A stretch of DNA of 64,000 nucleotides from Pleurodeles waltl. Lineage: Eukaryota > Chordata > Amphibia > Caudata > Salamandridae. A program made the translations under genes and the position numbers. The stretch is from assembly GCF_031143425.1 (NCBI RefSeq), contig NC_090446.1, positions 1,548,816,749 to 1,548,880,748 on the forward strand. Reading direction: 5' to 3'. Under the pieces are notes generated by a model. That model searched no databases and had not been told where the DNA came from. It saw only the letters and a list, made by a program, of their open reading frames with translations. Shown in pieces: positions 10,254-22,129 of the stretch. Within the stretch, counting starts at the first letter, position 1, and every line of letters starts with the position of its first letter.

Positions 10254-13200
10254 AAGTGAGTGCCAAACAGGTATGGCCTCCACATTTTCAGTGCCCAGAC
10301 CACAGCAAAGGCCTCCCTCTCTAGGGCAGACCAACGCTTTTCTCTAGAGGTCAACCTTCTGCTGATAAAAGCAACTGGTTGATCCTGGCCCTCTGAATTC
10401 AGTTGTGATAGTATTTCCCCAACCCCTAATTAAGATGCATCAGTTTGGAGTAACAAGGGCTTTTTAGGACAGGTGCAGAGCACATGGCCTGTTTGAGCTC
10501 CTCAAAAGCTTTTTGACAGCTAGCTGTTCACAATACCTTCTTAGGCATCTTCTTGCTAGTGAGATCATTAAGAGAGGCTGCAATGGAGCCATAATTCTTT
10601 AGGAATCTCCCACAGTATCCTGAGAGGCCTAAGAAGGCTCTCACCTGGGTTTGAGTTGTAGGGGGAACCCAATCTATGATAGTTTGGATTTTCCCCTGTA
10701 GTGGTGCAATCTGTTGCCACCTACCAGGTGTCCCAGATAAACCACTTTCCCCTGCCCTATCTGGCACTTTGAGGCCTTGATAGTGAGGCCTGCCTTTTGC
10801 AGGGCCTCCAAAACTTTCCATAGGTGGACCTGGTGATCATCCCAGGTTGAGCTAAAGACAGCAATATCATCTAGATATGCTGCACTGAAAGCTTCCAACC
10901 CTTGCAGGACTGTGTTCACTAACCTCTGAAAAGTGGCAGGTGCATTTTTCAAACCAAAGGGCATTACTGTGAATTGGTAGTGCCCTCCAATGGTAGAAAA
11001 TGCAGTCTTGGGTTTAGCATCCTCTGATAACTTAATCTGCCAATACCCTGCAGTCATATCAAAAGTGCTTAGATACTTGGCAGAAGCCAGTGTATCTATG
11101 AGCTCATCTGCCCTGGGTATAGGGTGAGCATCGGTCTTGGTTACTTGATTGAGCCCTCTATAATCTACACAGAACCTCATCTCTCTCTTTCCATCTTTGG
11201 TGTGAGGTTTTGGTACAAGCACAACTGGGCTAGCCCAGGGGCTTTAAGATGGCTCAATCACCCCTAAGTCCAACATTGCTACACCTCTTGTTTAATGCAG
11301 TCCCTGACATGGTCAGGCTGCCTATAAATCTTACATTTGACAGGCAGGCTGTCTCCAGTATCAATTGTATGTTCACACCAGGAGGTTATACCTGGTACAA
11401 GTGAAAAGAGGTCTGAAAACTGACTTAAGAGATTGATACCGTTTTCTTTCTGTTCTGCAGTCAGACAATCTGCTAAAACTACTCCCTCCACTAAGCCATC
11501 AGCTTCAGTGGTGGAAAAGAGATCAGGGAGAGGGTCACTCTCTTCTTCCTGTCCTTCATCTGTTGCCATGAGCAGGGTGAGATCAGCCCTGTCATAGTAG
11601 GGTTTTAGGCAGTTGACATGAATCACCCTAACGGGACTCCTGGCAGTGCCCAGGTCTACCAAATAGGTAACCTCACCCTTCTTTTCAACAATTAGATGGG
11701 GTCCACTCCATTTGTCCTGGAGTGCTCTTGGGTCCACAGGCTCCAATACCCACACTTTCTGCCCTGGTTGGCACTGAATCAGAACAGCCTTCTGGTCATG
11801 CCATTGCTTTTGCAGCTCCTGGCCGGCCTGAAGGTTTTTACTGGCCTTTTTCATGTACTCAGCCATTCTGGATCTTAGACCAAGTACATAGTCCACTATG
11901 TCCTGTTTAGGAGCTTTTAAAGGTTGTTCCCAACCTCCATCACAAGAGTTAGAGGACCTCTTACAGGGTGTTCAAAGTGGAGTTCAAAGGGGCTGAAGCC
12001 CACTCCTTTTTGGGGTACCTCCCTGTAAGCAAAAAGGAGGCAAGGTAACAGGACATCCCATCTCCTTCTGAGTTTTTCAGGGAGTCCCATTATCATACCT
12101 TTGAGAGTTTTATTAAACCTCTCAACCAGAGCATTTGTATGTGAATGGTAAGGGGTGGTGAACTTGTAGGTTACACTACACTCCTTCCACATTGCTTTGA
12201 GGTATGCAGACATGACGTTACAACCTCTGTCTGACACCACTTCCTTAGGAAAACCTTCCCTGGAAAAGATTCCCAGAAGGGCCTTTACCACTGCAGGAGC
12301 TGTAGTGGTCCTTAAGGGGATGGCTTCAGGATATCTTGTGGCATGGTCCACAACCACCAAGATAAATCTATTGCCAGAAGCCGTTAGAGGGTCAAGGTGG
12401 CCAACTATGTCAACCCCTACCCTTTCAAAGGGCACCCCAACCACTGGAAGAGGAATTAGGGGGGCCTTTGGAGTGCCATCAGTCTTGCCACTGGCTTGGC
12501 AGGTCACACAAGAGCGACAAAACTCTTTTGTGTCCTCTGACATATGAGGCCAGTGAAACAAGGGGACAAGTCTTTCCCAAGTTTTTGTCTGGCCCATATG
12601 CCCAGCCAAAGGAATGTCATGTGCCAGGGTGAGAAGAAACTCTCTGCACTGCAAGGGAATGACCAATCTCCTGGTAGCTCCAGGTTTAGGGTCCCTTGAC
12701 TCTGTGTACAAGAGGTTATCTTCCCAATATACTCTATGGCTGTCACTGACATCCCCATTCTGCTGTTTGACAGCTTGCTGTCTGAGACCCTCTAATGTGG
12801 GACAGGTTTGCTGTGCCACACTCAGCTCTTCCCCGGCAGGCCCCCCTGCGCCCAAAAGCTCAGCAGTGTCTGCTGCCAGCTCCTCTGGTGTAGGTTCTGC
12901 ACAGGGAGAGAATTCCTCATCCTCAAAAGGGGAATCATCTGTAGAGGGAGGGATAGTGGGCAGGGATTTACCCTTTCTACCCCTAGTTTTTGGGAGCACT
13001 TGGTCCATTGTTCCAGGATCCAAGTTTCCCTGTCTTTTTTGCTTTTTGGCCTGAGCCCTTGTCAAAGCAAAAATATGCCCAGGAATGCCCAGCATTGCTG
13101 CATGAGCCTCCAACTCCACTTCAGCCCAAGATGATGTTTCCAAATCATTGCCCATTAAGCAATCTACAGGTAATTCAGTGGCTACCACAACTTTCTTTGG

Positions 13201-14864
13201 ACCAGTAACCCCCCCCCCCCCACACACAGTTGAGATTCACAACAGCCATGGGGTGGCTAAGAGTGTTGTTATGAGCATCAGTCACTTGGTACTGCTGACC
13301 TAGTAGATGTTGATTAGGGTGGACCAGTTTTTCTATCACCATAGTTACACTGGCTCCTGTGTCCCTGTAGGCCTCAACCTCAACACCATTTATTAGGGGA
13401 AGTTGCTTGTACTTACCCATATTAAAGGGACAAGCAACCAAGGTGGCAAAGTCAATGACACCATCAGAGACTAAAACAGCCTCTGTGGTCTCCCTAACAA
13501 GACCAACCCCAACTACGCTGCCAATAGTGAGCCCAGCTACACCCTTGGATTGGCTATTTGTAGTAGACTTCCCACCACCACTGCTATTACTAGGGGCACT
13601 AGAGGTTGCAGTTGGGGTTGTGGTGGTGGGAGGTTTGGTGTTTTTCTTTGGACAAGTGGAATCACTTGCCCAATGGCCTTTTACTTTACATAAATAACAC
13701 CAAGGCTTTTTCTGATTTTTTGAAGAGGATTTGGACCCACCACCCCCAGAGGATTTTCGTGGGCCTGATGAAGACTCAGAATGTTTACTTTTGTCCCCAC
13801 CCTTGTCAGAAGACTTAACATCCTTCTTCTTGCCGCCCTTGTCACCCCCTGTATAAACTTTTCTGTTCACTCTTGTTCTTTCATAGTCAGTCACCTTACT
13901 GTCATGCAACCAACCCTCCAAGGTCTTCACTGAACAGTCAACAAAATCTGTCCAGTCTTGAGAGGACTCTTTTCTGGTGTCTCTGAATGTAATCCTGTAT
14001 TGTTCAGTGGTTAAGCCACATCCATCCAAGAGTGCATCCTTCAAAACTTTGTAATTGTTAGCATCACTTTCTCTAACAGTAAGGAGCCTATCCATACCCT
14101 TTCCAGTGAAAGATAGCCACAAGATAGCAGACCACTGCCTTTGAGGGACCAACTGTACCATATAAGCCTCTCAAGTGCAGCAAACCACTTATTAATGTCA
14201 TCCCCCTCCTTGTAAGGGGGGACTATCTTGTGCAGATTCCTGGAATCTTGCTCTCTAACAGGATTGCTATCAGAAATACTGCTGCTGCCACCATGGGGAA
14301 CTAACCCCGTCTCTGTCTTTCCCTCTCTATATCTAGGGCTTCCCTGTCTAAGGCCAGCTGCTGCTGTTTAAGCATCAGTCTGGTCTCTTCTACCCTCAGC
14401 TTTCTGAGTTCCCTTTCCATTAAGTTATCCTCAGGGTGGGAGGGCTGGGAATGTTTGGACACAGAGGAAATGTGGGAATTTTCAGAGAGAGACCTGTCCC
14501 TAACTGGCTGGACCCTAGTAACCTGGCATCTAGGAGTGAAAGATGCCCTACTAATGTGTTGCCCTCTAACACTAACAGTGTCACTAGGTGGCCCGCTAGG
14601 GGGCAGGACTTTGTAAGAACCCTCCCCAGCATCTTCAGGGAACTCCACTGAGTCTGGCAGGGAAGCCTCCCCTTTTTCTACCCTCCCCTGAGATGGGCCA
14701 GACTGGTTTTGGTCATCCTGAATGAGCAGGTTAAAGAGAAACTCTTTTGTTGGGTTCTTACTTATACTTAAAGCTTTATCCAGGCAGAGACCCCTCAAAC
14801 TTTTATAGTTCAAACTCTCATATGTTGCATTAACAGTTTTGGGAGTGGGCTCTACTGAAGACAT
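10254..14864 (-). pseudogene. Broken gag-pol of element B
   Basis: Collinear with the intact gag-pol of element A but in at least six pieces. Gag N-terminus is at 14864-14301 (true ATG, coiled coil). Central gag, zinc knuckle and protease (DTGAS) are at 14161-13175. The integrase H2C2 region and D,D-35-E core are at 13227-11917. The integrase C-terminus and linker are at 11896-11279. RT is at 11222-10674, with YLDD encoded near 10867-10878. The connection region is at 10821-10528, and RNase H from 10354 is truncated before its last acidic residue. Breaks include a frameshift in a C-run near 13209-13220, stops near 11910, 11278 and 10527, and an in-frame loss of about 44 gag codons near 13877. 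It cannot encode a working polyprotein as it stands. Confidence 0.9.
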
Positions 14865-15132
14865 GATAGAAAAAGGTTTAAGGATAGTGAGAGAAAAAGT
14901 TTTAGAACTTTAGAAAGCACAGAGAAAAACACTTTTTCAAACTTTGGGAAAACTTTTAGAAGTTTTCAAAACTTTTCAGAAACTTTGTTAAACGTTTTAG
15001 AATAGAAAAGTAAACTGTTTTGGTTCAATGTACATATACTGAACTGTTTGGTATATGATTTTCCTATGAAAAGCACCAAATGACAAAGTGGTAAAGCAGT
15101 TACAAGTACTTATCCCACCGCAGCCCCACCAA
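14865..15132 (-). other. 5' leader of element B
   Basis: A/T-rich leader between the 5' LTR and the gag ATG, full of AAACTTT-like motifs, as in the element A leader. Next to the LTR on the minus strand it reads TTGGTGGGGCTGCGGTGGG, the position of a primer-binding site. The matching tRNA is not obvious. Confidence 0.65.
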
Positions 15133-15651
15133 TGTAGGAGGCTGGCCTGGCTTATAGTGGGTACCTTGTGGTATTTACACCCTGTGCCAGGTCCAGTTAT
15201 CCCTTATTATTAGTAGAATATAGGTGTTTCTAGCAGCTTAGGCTGATAGAGGTAGCTATGGCAAAGCAGCTTAGGCTGAACTAGGAGACATGCAAAGCTC
15301 CTACTATACCACTTATATCATATAGCACAATATCGTATGAAAACACAATACTCAGAGTTACTAAAAATAGAGGTACTTTATTTTAGTGACAATATGCCAA
15401 AATATCTCAGAGGCTACCCTCACTTAGGAGATAAGTAATATACACAAATTATATGTACACAAACCCAAAACAGGTAAGTAACAGTAAGAAAAGTAGTGCA
15501 AACAATGTAGAATCACAATAGGATGCACTAGGCAAACATAGGTCTTGGGGCAACACAAACCATATACTCCAAAAGTGGAATGCGAATCACAAATGGACCC
15601 CAGACCTCTGGGAGCTTGTAGAGGGTCGCTTGGACTGTAAGAAAACAGTAA

Positions 15652-16567
15652 GGCCCATATTTATACTTTTTGACGCACAACTGCGCCAACGCAGTTGTGC
15701 GTCAAAAATGTTACCGCCGGCTAACGCCATTCCAACGTGCCATGCGGGCACCTTATTTATGGAATGACATTAGCCGGCGCTGCGGACTGGTGCGCATAAA
15801 AAAAAAATGACTCCCACCAGGCAGCGCCGGCGTATGGGAAAATGGGGGTTGTGCGTAAAAAAATGGGGCAAGTCAGGTCTGAGGCAAAATTCAGGCCTCA
15901 AATCGGATTTGCGCCATTTTTGTTTACGCCCAACCTCCATTGACATGACTCCTGTCTTAGCAAAGACAGGAGTCATGCCCCCTTGCCCAATGGCCATGCC
16001 CAGGGGACTTATGTCCCCTGGGCATGGTCATTGGGCATAGTGGCATGTAGGGGGGCCCAAATCAGGCCCCCCTATGCCACAAAAAAAACCGGAAAAAAAT
16101 ACTTACCCGAACTTACCTTTACTTCCCTGGGATGGGTCCCGCCATCCTTGGGTGTCCTCCTGGGGTGGGCAAGGGTGGCAGGGGGTGTCCCTGGGGGCAG
16201 GGGAGGGCACCTCTGGGCTCCTTCCGAGCCCACAGGTCCCTTAACGCCTGCCCTGACCCAGGCGTTAAAAAACGGCACCCATCAGGCTCTGCGCCGTTTT
16301 TTAAGGCCCACCCCCTCCTGTGCGTCAAAATGATGTCAGAGTATAAATATGGGGCACAGGCCTTAAAGTCATTTTTTGGAAGGGAACACCTACCTTGCAT
16401 ATAATTAACGCAAGGCTGGTTCCCCCTTCCAAAAAATTACGCACGTGGTGGAATTTTGATGCCCGCGGGGTCGGACGTCAAAGTATAAATATGGGGCAGG
16501 GTTTGCGCCGATTGTGCGTCAACATTTTTTACGCACATTCGGCACAAACAGAGTATAAATATGCCCC
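15652..16567. mobile_element. 916-bp non-autonomous DNA transposon (PIF/Harbinger-like MITE)
   Basis: The ends are inverted: GGCCCATATTTATACT on the left and the complement of GGGGCATATTTATACTC on the right. It is flanked by TAA on both sides (15649-15651 and 16568-16570), the TWA-type 3-bp duplication of PIF/Harbinger elements. The related LTR at 8690-8710 has the unfilled site (CAGTGAGGG). The interior contains further inverted segments (GCGCC...GGCGC) and no transposase frame, so it must have been moved in trans. Confidence 0.85.
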
Positions 16568-17778
16568 TAAGGGTGTCAAAAATACGCCACCCCAAGACCC
16601 TAGAAAGTAGGAGTAAAGTTACCCTACTACCCCAGAAAGACACAATAGTCGTGACAGGGGGATTCTGCAAGAACCACAAGCACCAGCAAAGCACTGAAGA
16701 TGGATTCCTGGACCTGAGGACCTGTAAAGGAAGGGGACCAAGTCCAAGAGTCACGAAAGTGTCCAGAGGGGGCAGGAGCCCACCAAACCCCGGATGAAGG
16801 TGCAAAAGGGCTGCCTCCAGGTGGAAGAAGCCAAAGATTCTGCAACAACGAAAAGGGCTAGGAACTTTTCCTTTGGATGGAAGATGTCCCACAGTGTGCT
16901 GGATGTTGCAGAAGTGTTTCTATGCAGAAATACCACAAACAAGCCTTGCTAGCTGCAAGGGTCGTGGTAGAGGTTTTTTGGTGCTGCTGGGGACCGGGAA
17001 GGACCAGGATCTCGCCCCTTAGAGGAGGAGACAGAGGGGGCACTCAGCAACTCAGAGAGCCCCCACAGAAGCAGGCAGCACCCTTAGAAGTACCAGAACA
17101 GGCACTTAGAAAGTCTGAGGACAGCGGTCAACTCAGAGTCACAAAGGAGGGTCCCACGACGTCGGAGTCCAACTCAGCGAGGTGGGCAATGCAGGACGGA
17201 GTGCGGGGGACAAAGGCCAGGATGTTCACAAAGGAAGTCCTGGAAAAGTGCACAGAGGCCGGAGCAGCTGCAAATCACGCAGTACACAGGTTTGCTGTCT
17301 GGCGTGGGGAGGCAAGGACTTTCCTCCACCAAATTTGGACACAAGGGCCACTGGACTGTGGGAGACACTTGGACCCAGCTCCTATGTTCCAGGGACCACG
17401 CTCGTCAGGGTCAGAGGGGACCCAGAGGACTGGTGATGCAGATGTTTGGTGCCTGCGTTGGCAGGGGGAAGATTCCATCGACTCGCTGGAGATTTCTTCT
17501 TGGCTTCTAGTGCAGGGTGAAGGCAGACAGCCCTCAGAGCATGCACCACCTGGAAACAGTCGAGAAAGCCGGAAGGATGAGGCGCTACAATGCAGCTAGT
17601 AGTCGTCTTGCTACTTTGTTGCAGTTTTGCAAGTGTCCTGGAGCAGTCAGCGGTCGATCCTTGGCAGAAAGCGAAGAGGGAAGTGCAGAGGAACTCTGGT
17701 GAGTTCTTGCATTCGTTATCTAAGGAATAGCCCAGAGGAGAGACCCTAAATAGCCATAAAAGGAGGTTTGGATACTTG

Positions 17779-17969
17779 GGGGGTTATTCCAACCTAGGAG
17801 GAGGTGTTAATCCGTCCCAAAAATGACGGTAAAGTGACTGATATACCACCAGCCGTATTACGAGTCCATTATATCCTATGGAACTCGTAATACGGCTGGT
17901 GGTATATCCGTCACTTTACCGTCACTTTTGGGACGGATTAACACCTCCTCCAAAGTTGTAATAACCCCC
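17779..17969. mobile_element. 191-bp palindromic MITE
   Basis: Almost the whole element is a hairpin. GGGGGTTATT and GGAGGAGGTGTTAATCCGTCCC at the left return inverted at the right, around a core reading CCATTATATCCTATGG. It is nested in the 5' LTR of element B. Its core resembles that of the elements at 47571 and 56650. The target duplication is unclear (CTTG on the left, TAAG on the right). Confidence 0.85.
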
Positions 17970-19211
17970 TAAGAAAGGAAGCTTGGCTACTGAAAGAGGT
18001 AAGCACCTATCAGGAGGGGTCTCTGACGTCACCTGCTGGCACTGGCCCTTCAGAGCAGTCCATTGTGCCCCAACACCTCTGTTTCCAAGATGGCAGAGGT
18101 CTGGGACACACTGGAGGAGCTCTGGGCACCTCCCTGGGAGGTGCAGGTCAGGGGAGTGGTCACTCCCCTTTCCTTTGTCCAGTTTCACGCCAGAGCAGGG
18201 CTGGGGGATCCCTGAACCGGTGTAGACTGGCTTATGCAGAGATGGGCACCATCTGTGCCCATCAAAGCATTTCCAGAAGCTGGGGGAGGCTACTCCTCCC
18301 CAGCCCTTCACACCTATTTCCAAAGGGAGAGGATGTAACACCCTCTCTCAGAGGAAATCATTTGTTCTGCCTTCCTGGGACTGGGCTGCCCAGGCCCCAG
18401 GGGGGCAGAAACCTGTCTGAGGGGTTGGCAGCAGCAGCAGCTGCAGTGGAGACTCCGGCAAGGCAGTTTGGCAGTACCCGGGTTCTGTGCTAGAGACCCG
18501 GGGATGCATGGAATTGTCCTTCCAATACCAGATTGGCATTGGGGTGACACTTCCATGATCCTAGACATGTTACATGGCCATGTTTGGAGTTACCATTGTG
18601 ACTCTACATATAGGTAGTGACCTATATGTAGTGCACACGTGTAATGGTGTCCCCGCACTCACAAAGTCCAGGGAATTTGCCGTGAACAATGTGCGGGCAC
18701 CTTGGCTAGTGCCAGGGTGCCCACACACTAAGTAACTTGGCACCTAACCTTCACCAAGTGAGGGTTAGACATATAGGAGACTGATAAGTTACTTATGTGC
18801 TGTGAAAAATGGCTGTGAAGTAACGTGGACATGTAAGAATGTCTGAGCTCCCTATGGGTGGCAAAAGAAATGCTGCAGCCCATAGGGATTGCCTGAACCC
18901 CAATACCCTGGGTACCTAGGTGCCATATACAAGGGAATTATAAGGGTGTTCCAGTGTGCCAATGAGAATTGGTGAAGATAGTCACTAGCCTGCAGTGACA
19001 ATTGTGAAAAGCAGAGAGAGCATAAACACTGAGGTTCTGGTTAGCAAAGCCTCAGTGATACAGTTAGGAACCACACAGGGAACACATACAGGGCATACAT
19101 TATGAGCACTGGGGTCCTGCCTGGCAGGGTCCAAGTGACACAAGGGCAAAAACAAACATACATACAGTGAAAATGGGGGTAACATGCCAGGGAAGATGGT
19201 ACTTTCCTACA

Positions 19212-21042
19212 CTGGGATGGCTGGAGGAACCAGCATCACCTGTGGGGCGGGGACCAGCCAGAGTAGTGGAAGAGTTCTCTCCAGAGCCGTCAGCTGTCTT
19301 TCCTCTCCAGGTCTGTCTCCAGAGGAGCTGGAGAATAGGCAGAGATCCAGGCAGCTCAGGTTAAAGCAGAGAGAGAACGCTTTGAAGAAAATGAGCCTTG
19401 CCCTTGAGGAGAAGAAAGGTCTCTTAGCTCAGGAGCTCAGTCAGATGGAGCTGGAAGCCAAAAAGGTTGAGTTCAGCTCTGCTGGTGGTAGAAAAAAGTA
19501 CCATGTCCAGTAATGAACGAAAGGTCCACGTACCAAGGGACCTGAATTCTAAGGAGGAGGTGACACACACCAGTGGGCTCAGGCATGCAAGGTAGCTCCA
19601 GAGGTACGCAGGGTCCCTGAGGTGGACTGGGGAACTAGCATGGGGAGTCATATTCCTGGTGCTGAGAGGGACACTCTACTGACTCTAGAAGGAAGTGGCA
19701 GGGAGAGGTGTACCCCCACTGACGAAGCCCTGGTTAGGGTGTATGGAGTCACCCCAGAGGAGGACAGGTTGAGTTTCAGGGTCAGCCCGACACTGTCTAA
19801 CCAGATGGGGGATGATGTGGGGTACTATTGCAAGGCACTGGATGGTTGGGTGAAGGGTAGTGTGGTGAACACACACGAGGAGCTGTACAATTTAACTGCT
19901 GGAGAACATATGTTCAGTCACAGTTTCCCAGAACTACACCAACACCTGGTGGAGTGTGAGCTCTCTGAGCTCAGGGAATTTGCAATGGAGGCAGACCTCT
20001 GGGTGAGTGCCAGAGTATCTAGGACGAAATTGGGGAGTGATTCCAAGGGAGATGGCCCAGGTTTTTGCCATCAGAGTGAGGGGGAAGGTTGCAGGCACCC
20101 AGACAGGTCCCAGTGTAGTGGGGGGGCACAGGACTTTGGTCTGTACCAAGAGACCATCCACTGATGGGAGTCCCATAGTGTCACGAGCACTTTGGGGGGT
20201 GGCTGTCACAAGCATCCCACCAGTTCTGGTGTCTGGCAGCAATACTCCGGACAAGAAGGCGCAGAAGCCCAGATGGAGGGGTGGAAGGGGGAGACAATCC
20301 CCAGCGGAGGACCAATAGGTCAGGGTTTGCCAGCTCTGAGGTCAGAACCTCACACAAATGACCCTTGTGATGCCACTTTTAGCCTGGGAGGGCTTTATAC
20401 TGTCAAATGGACAGGAGTCCGGAGATCTGAGCCAGGCAGACTCTCACACAACACATGAGGAATGTGTTTTTCTTGGGGTGGGTAGGATTGGGGAGGTTAG
20501 GGGTGGTTGTACTCCCCCAGAAGCCCTTGTTTTCCAGGCACTTGCCCAGTCTAAGGGTACAGACCCTGGGTTGGGGGGCCAGTTGCAGGTTAGCACCCAT
20601 AAACTGGTGGGAGAATTGAATACGATGGTCCTCACAGGCTCCCTGACAGCTCTGGAGTCTGTGTGTACCACTCCCTAAAGGAGGGTACAGAGCCCCAGGA
20701 AGGAGGGCAGAGGCAGTAAGTACTCACCTCTTACTCCTGTCCAGTCGAAGGATACAGACCCTGGGCTGGAGTACCAGTCTAAGGATACCACCCCTGGTCT
20801 GGTGGGAGGGAGAGTGGACAAAGGGTGGCAGTCACCTGGGGCTACCACCCCACACTCTGATAAACCACAGAGGTTAGAAAGCCCTGGAAGGGCTGAGGCC
20901 TACTTCTTATCCCTGCCAGCTGTCAGTGGCCAATGTGGGTTGCTGTCCTTGAAGACAGAGTTGCCCATAGGTTGGTGACAGGAGCCACAACTAGAGGGTG
21001 GAATGGGCCACACCACTATATTGGCCATGATGGTACTGTCTG
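19212..21042 (+). pseudogene. Divergent Gmr1-like gag relic
   Basis: Plus-strand sequence wedged between two minus-strand LTRs. The frame ending at 19513 encodes a coiled coil (ELENRQRSRQLRLKQREN and on) like the one near residues 146-188 of the element A gag. The frame at 19622-20164 contains ALDGWVKGSVV, EELYNLTAGEH and EADLWVSARVSRTK, which align by eye with ALEGWLHGSKV, DSLYNLILREH and KADKWVRTRVNRK of element A. Stops and shifts break it, and no protease, integrase or RT is seen in the remaining sequence. It looks like a more distant member of the same retroelement group. Confidence 0.6.
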
Positions 21043-21660
21043 TAGGAGGCTGGCCTGGTTTGTAGTGGTTACCAAAGGTACTTGCACCTTATACCAGGTC
21101 CAGTTATTTCTTATTAGTGAAATGTAGTCAGTGTCTAGAAGCCAGGCTGTCTAGAGGTAGCTGTGGATGAGCAGACAAGACTGAACTAGGAGACATGCAA
21201 AGCTCATGCAATACCACTGTAGTCACACAGTACTTACACATAAGAAAGACAATACTCAATGTAAGAAAAGTAAACATGCCTATGTTGAGAGTTACCATTA
21301 TGTAGCTGGACAAAGATAGTGACCTGTGTCCAGTACACACGTAAAATGGCATCCCCACATTCAAGAAGTCTGGAAAAATGGGCCTGGAGTTTGTGCGGGA
21401 ACCTCTGCTAGTGTAGGGGTGCCCTCACACACAGGTACTTTGTACCCAGCCTTCAGGGTTGGAAGGCCTGACATATAGGTGACTTATAAATGACCTGGTG
21501 CAGTGTAAATGGCTGTGAAATGGAGCATGTACCTTTTCACACAGGTTGCAATGGTAGTCCTGTAGAAGACTGTGCATGGGCTCCCTATGGGTGGCAAAAG
21601 TAATGCTGCAGCCTATAGGGATCCCCTGGAACCCCAATGCCCTGGGTGCCTAAGTATAAT
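21043..21660 (-). mobile_element. Internally deleted LTR fragment
   Basis: It starts TGTAGGAGGCTGGCCTGG (an LTR 3' end on the minus strand) and follows the LTR to about 21280. It then jumps to the LTR 5' portion (GAGTTACCATTATGTAGCTG and the CCCTATGGGTGGCAAA block). It ends at a LINE tail. The middle of the LTR is missing. Confidence 0.7.
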
Positions 21661-22129
21661 ATCCACCGCGGCCAGACTGATCCTTGACCTACCTCTACAC
21701 TGCCACATCTCGCAACACCTATGCATACTGCACTGGCTTCCCATAGAGAAAAGAATCACCTTCCAGATCGTCACCTACGCACACAAAGCCCTCCACAACA
21801 CCAGGTCAGCCTACCTGAACCAGCGACTCAACTTCCATGTACCCCACAGGGCCCTACGCTCAGCCCAGCTTTCTCTTGCAGAAGTACCCCACATCAGGAA
21901 AACCAGAACAGGGGGACGCTCCTTCTCATACCTCGCAGCCACCGCCTGGAACACCCTTCCTCTCCACATCAGAAAAAACACCTCCCTCCTCAGCTTCACG
22001 AAGGAACTGAAGACATGGCTTTTTTAATCCACCTCCGGTACACGCTACACTCCTCCCCCCAGCGCCCTGAGACCCTAACGGGTGAGTAGCTGCACGTTAT
22101 GAACATTGATTGAATGATTGATTGATTGA
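21661..22129 (+). mobile_element. LINE 3' end (L2/CR1-like), 5'-truncated
   Basis: The open frame up to the stop at 22025-22027 encodes the C-terminus typical of L2/CR1-type LINE ORF2: LHWLPIEKRITFQI, then a YAHKALH motif, then AATAWNTLPLHIR and a final LKTWLF. A short 3' UTR (GCGCCCTGAGACCCTAACGG) and an ATTG-repeat tail end the copy. The same UTR block occurs inverted near 59250, so both are copies of one family. Only the end of the element is present. Confidence 0.8.

Larger units (their letters stand above)
8183..19211 (-). mobile_element. Element B: decayed Gmr1-like Ty3 retrotransposon
   Basis: An LTR retrotransposon on the minus strand, lying in intron 1 of the Ig gene. It has a 5' LTR (15133-19211, enlarged by two nested MITEs), a broken gag-pol region (10254-14864) and a truncated 3' LTR (8183 to about 10183). 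The domain order is gag, protease, integrase, RT, RNase H, as in element A, but the sequence is clearly diverged. LTR termini are TGTAGGAAAG and a TCCTACA-like end. The flanking pentamers (TTGTG on the left, CTGGG on the right) do not match, so the insertion has been rearranged or the boundaries are composite. Confidence 0.85.
15133..19211 (-). mobile_element. 5' LTR of element B with two nested MITEs
   Basis: On the minus strand it begins TGTAGGAAAGTACCATCTTCC at 19211 and ends CTCCTACA at 15133. The raw length is 4,079 bp. Removing the nested elements at 15652-16567 and 17779-17969 leaves about 2,970 bp, matching the other LTRs. The poly(A)-region block lies near 15370. Confidence 0.85.
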
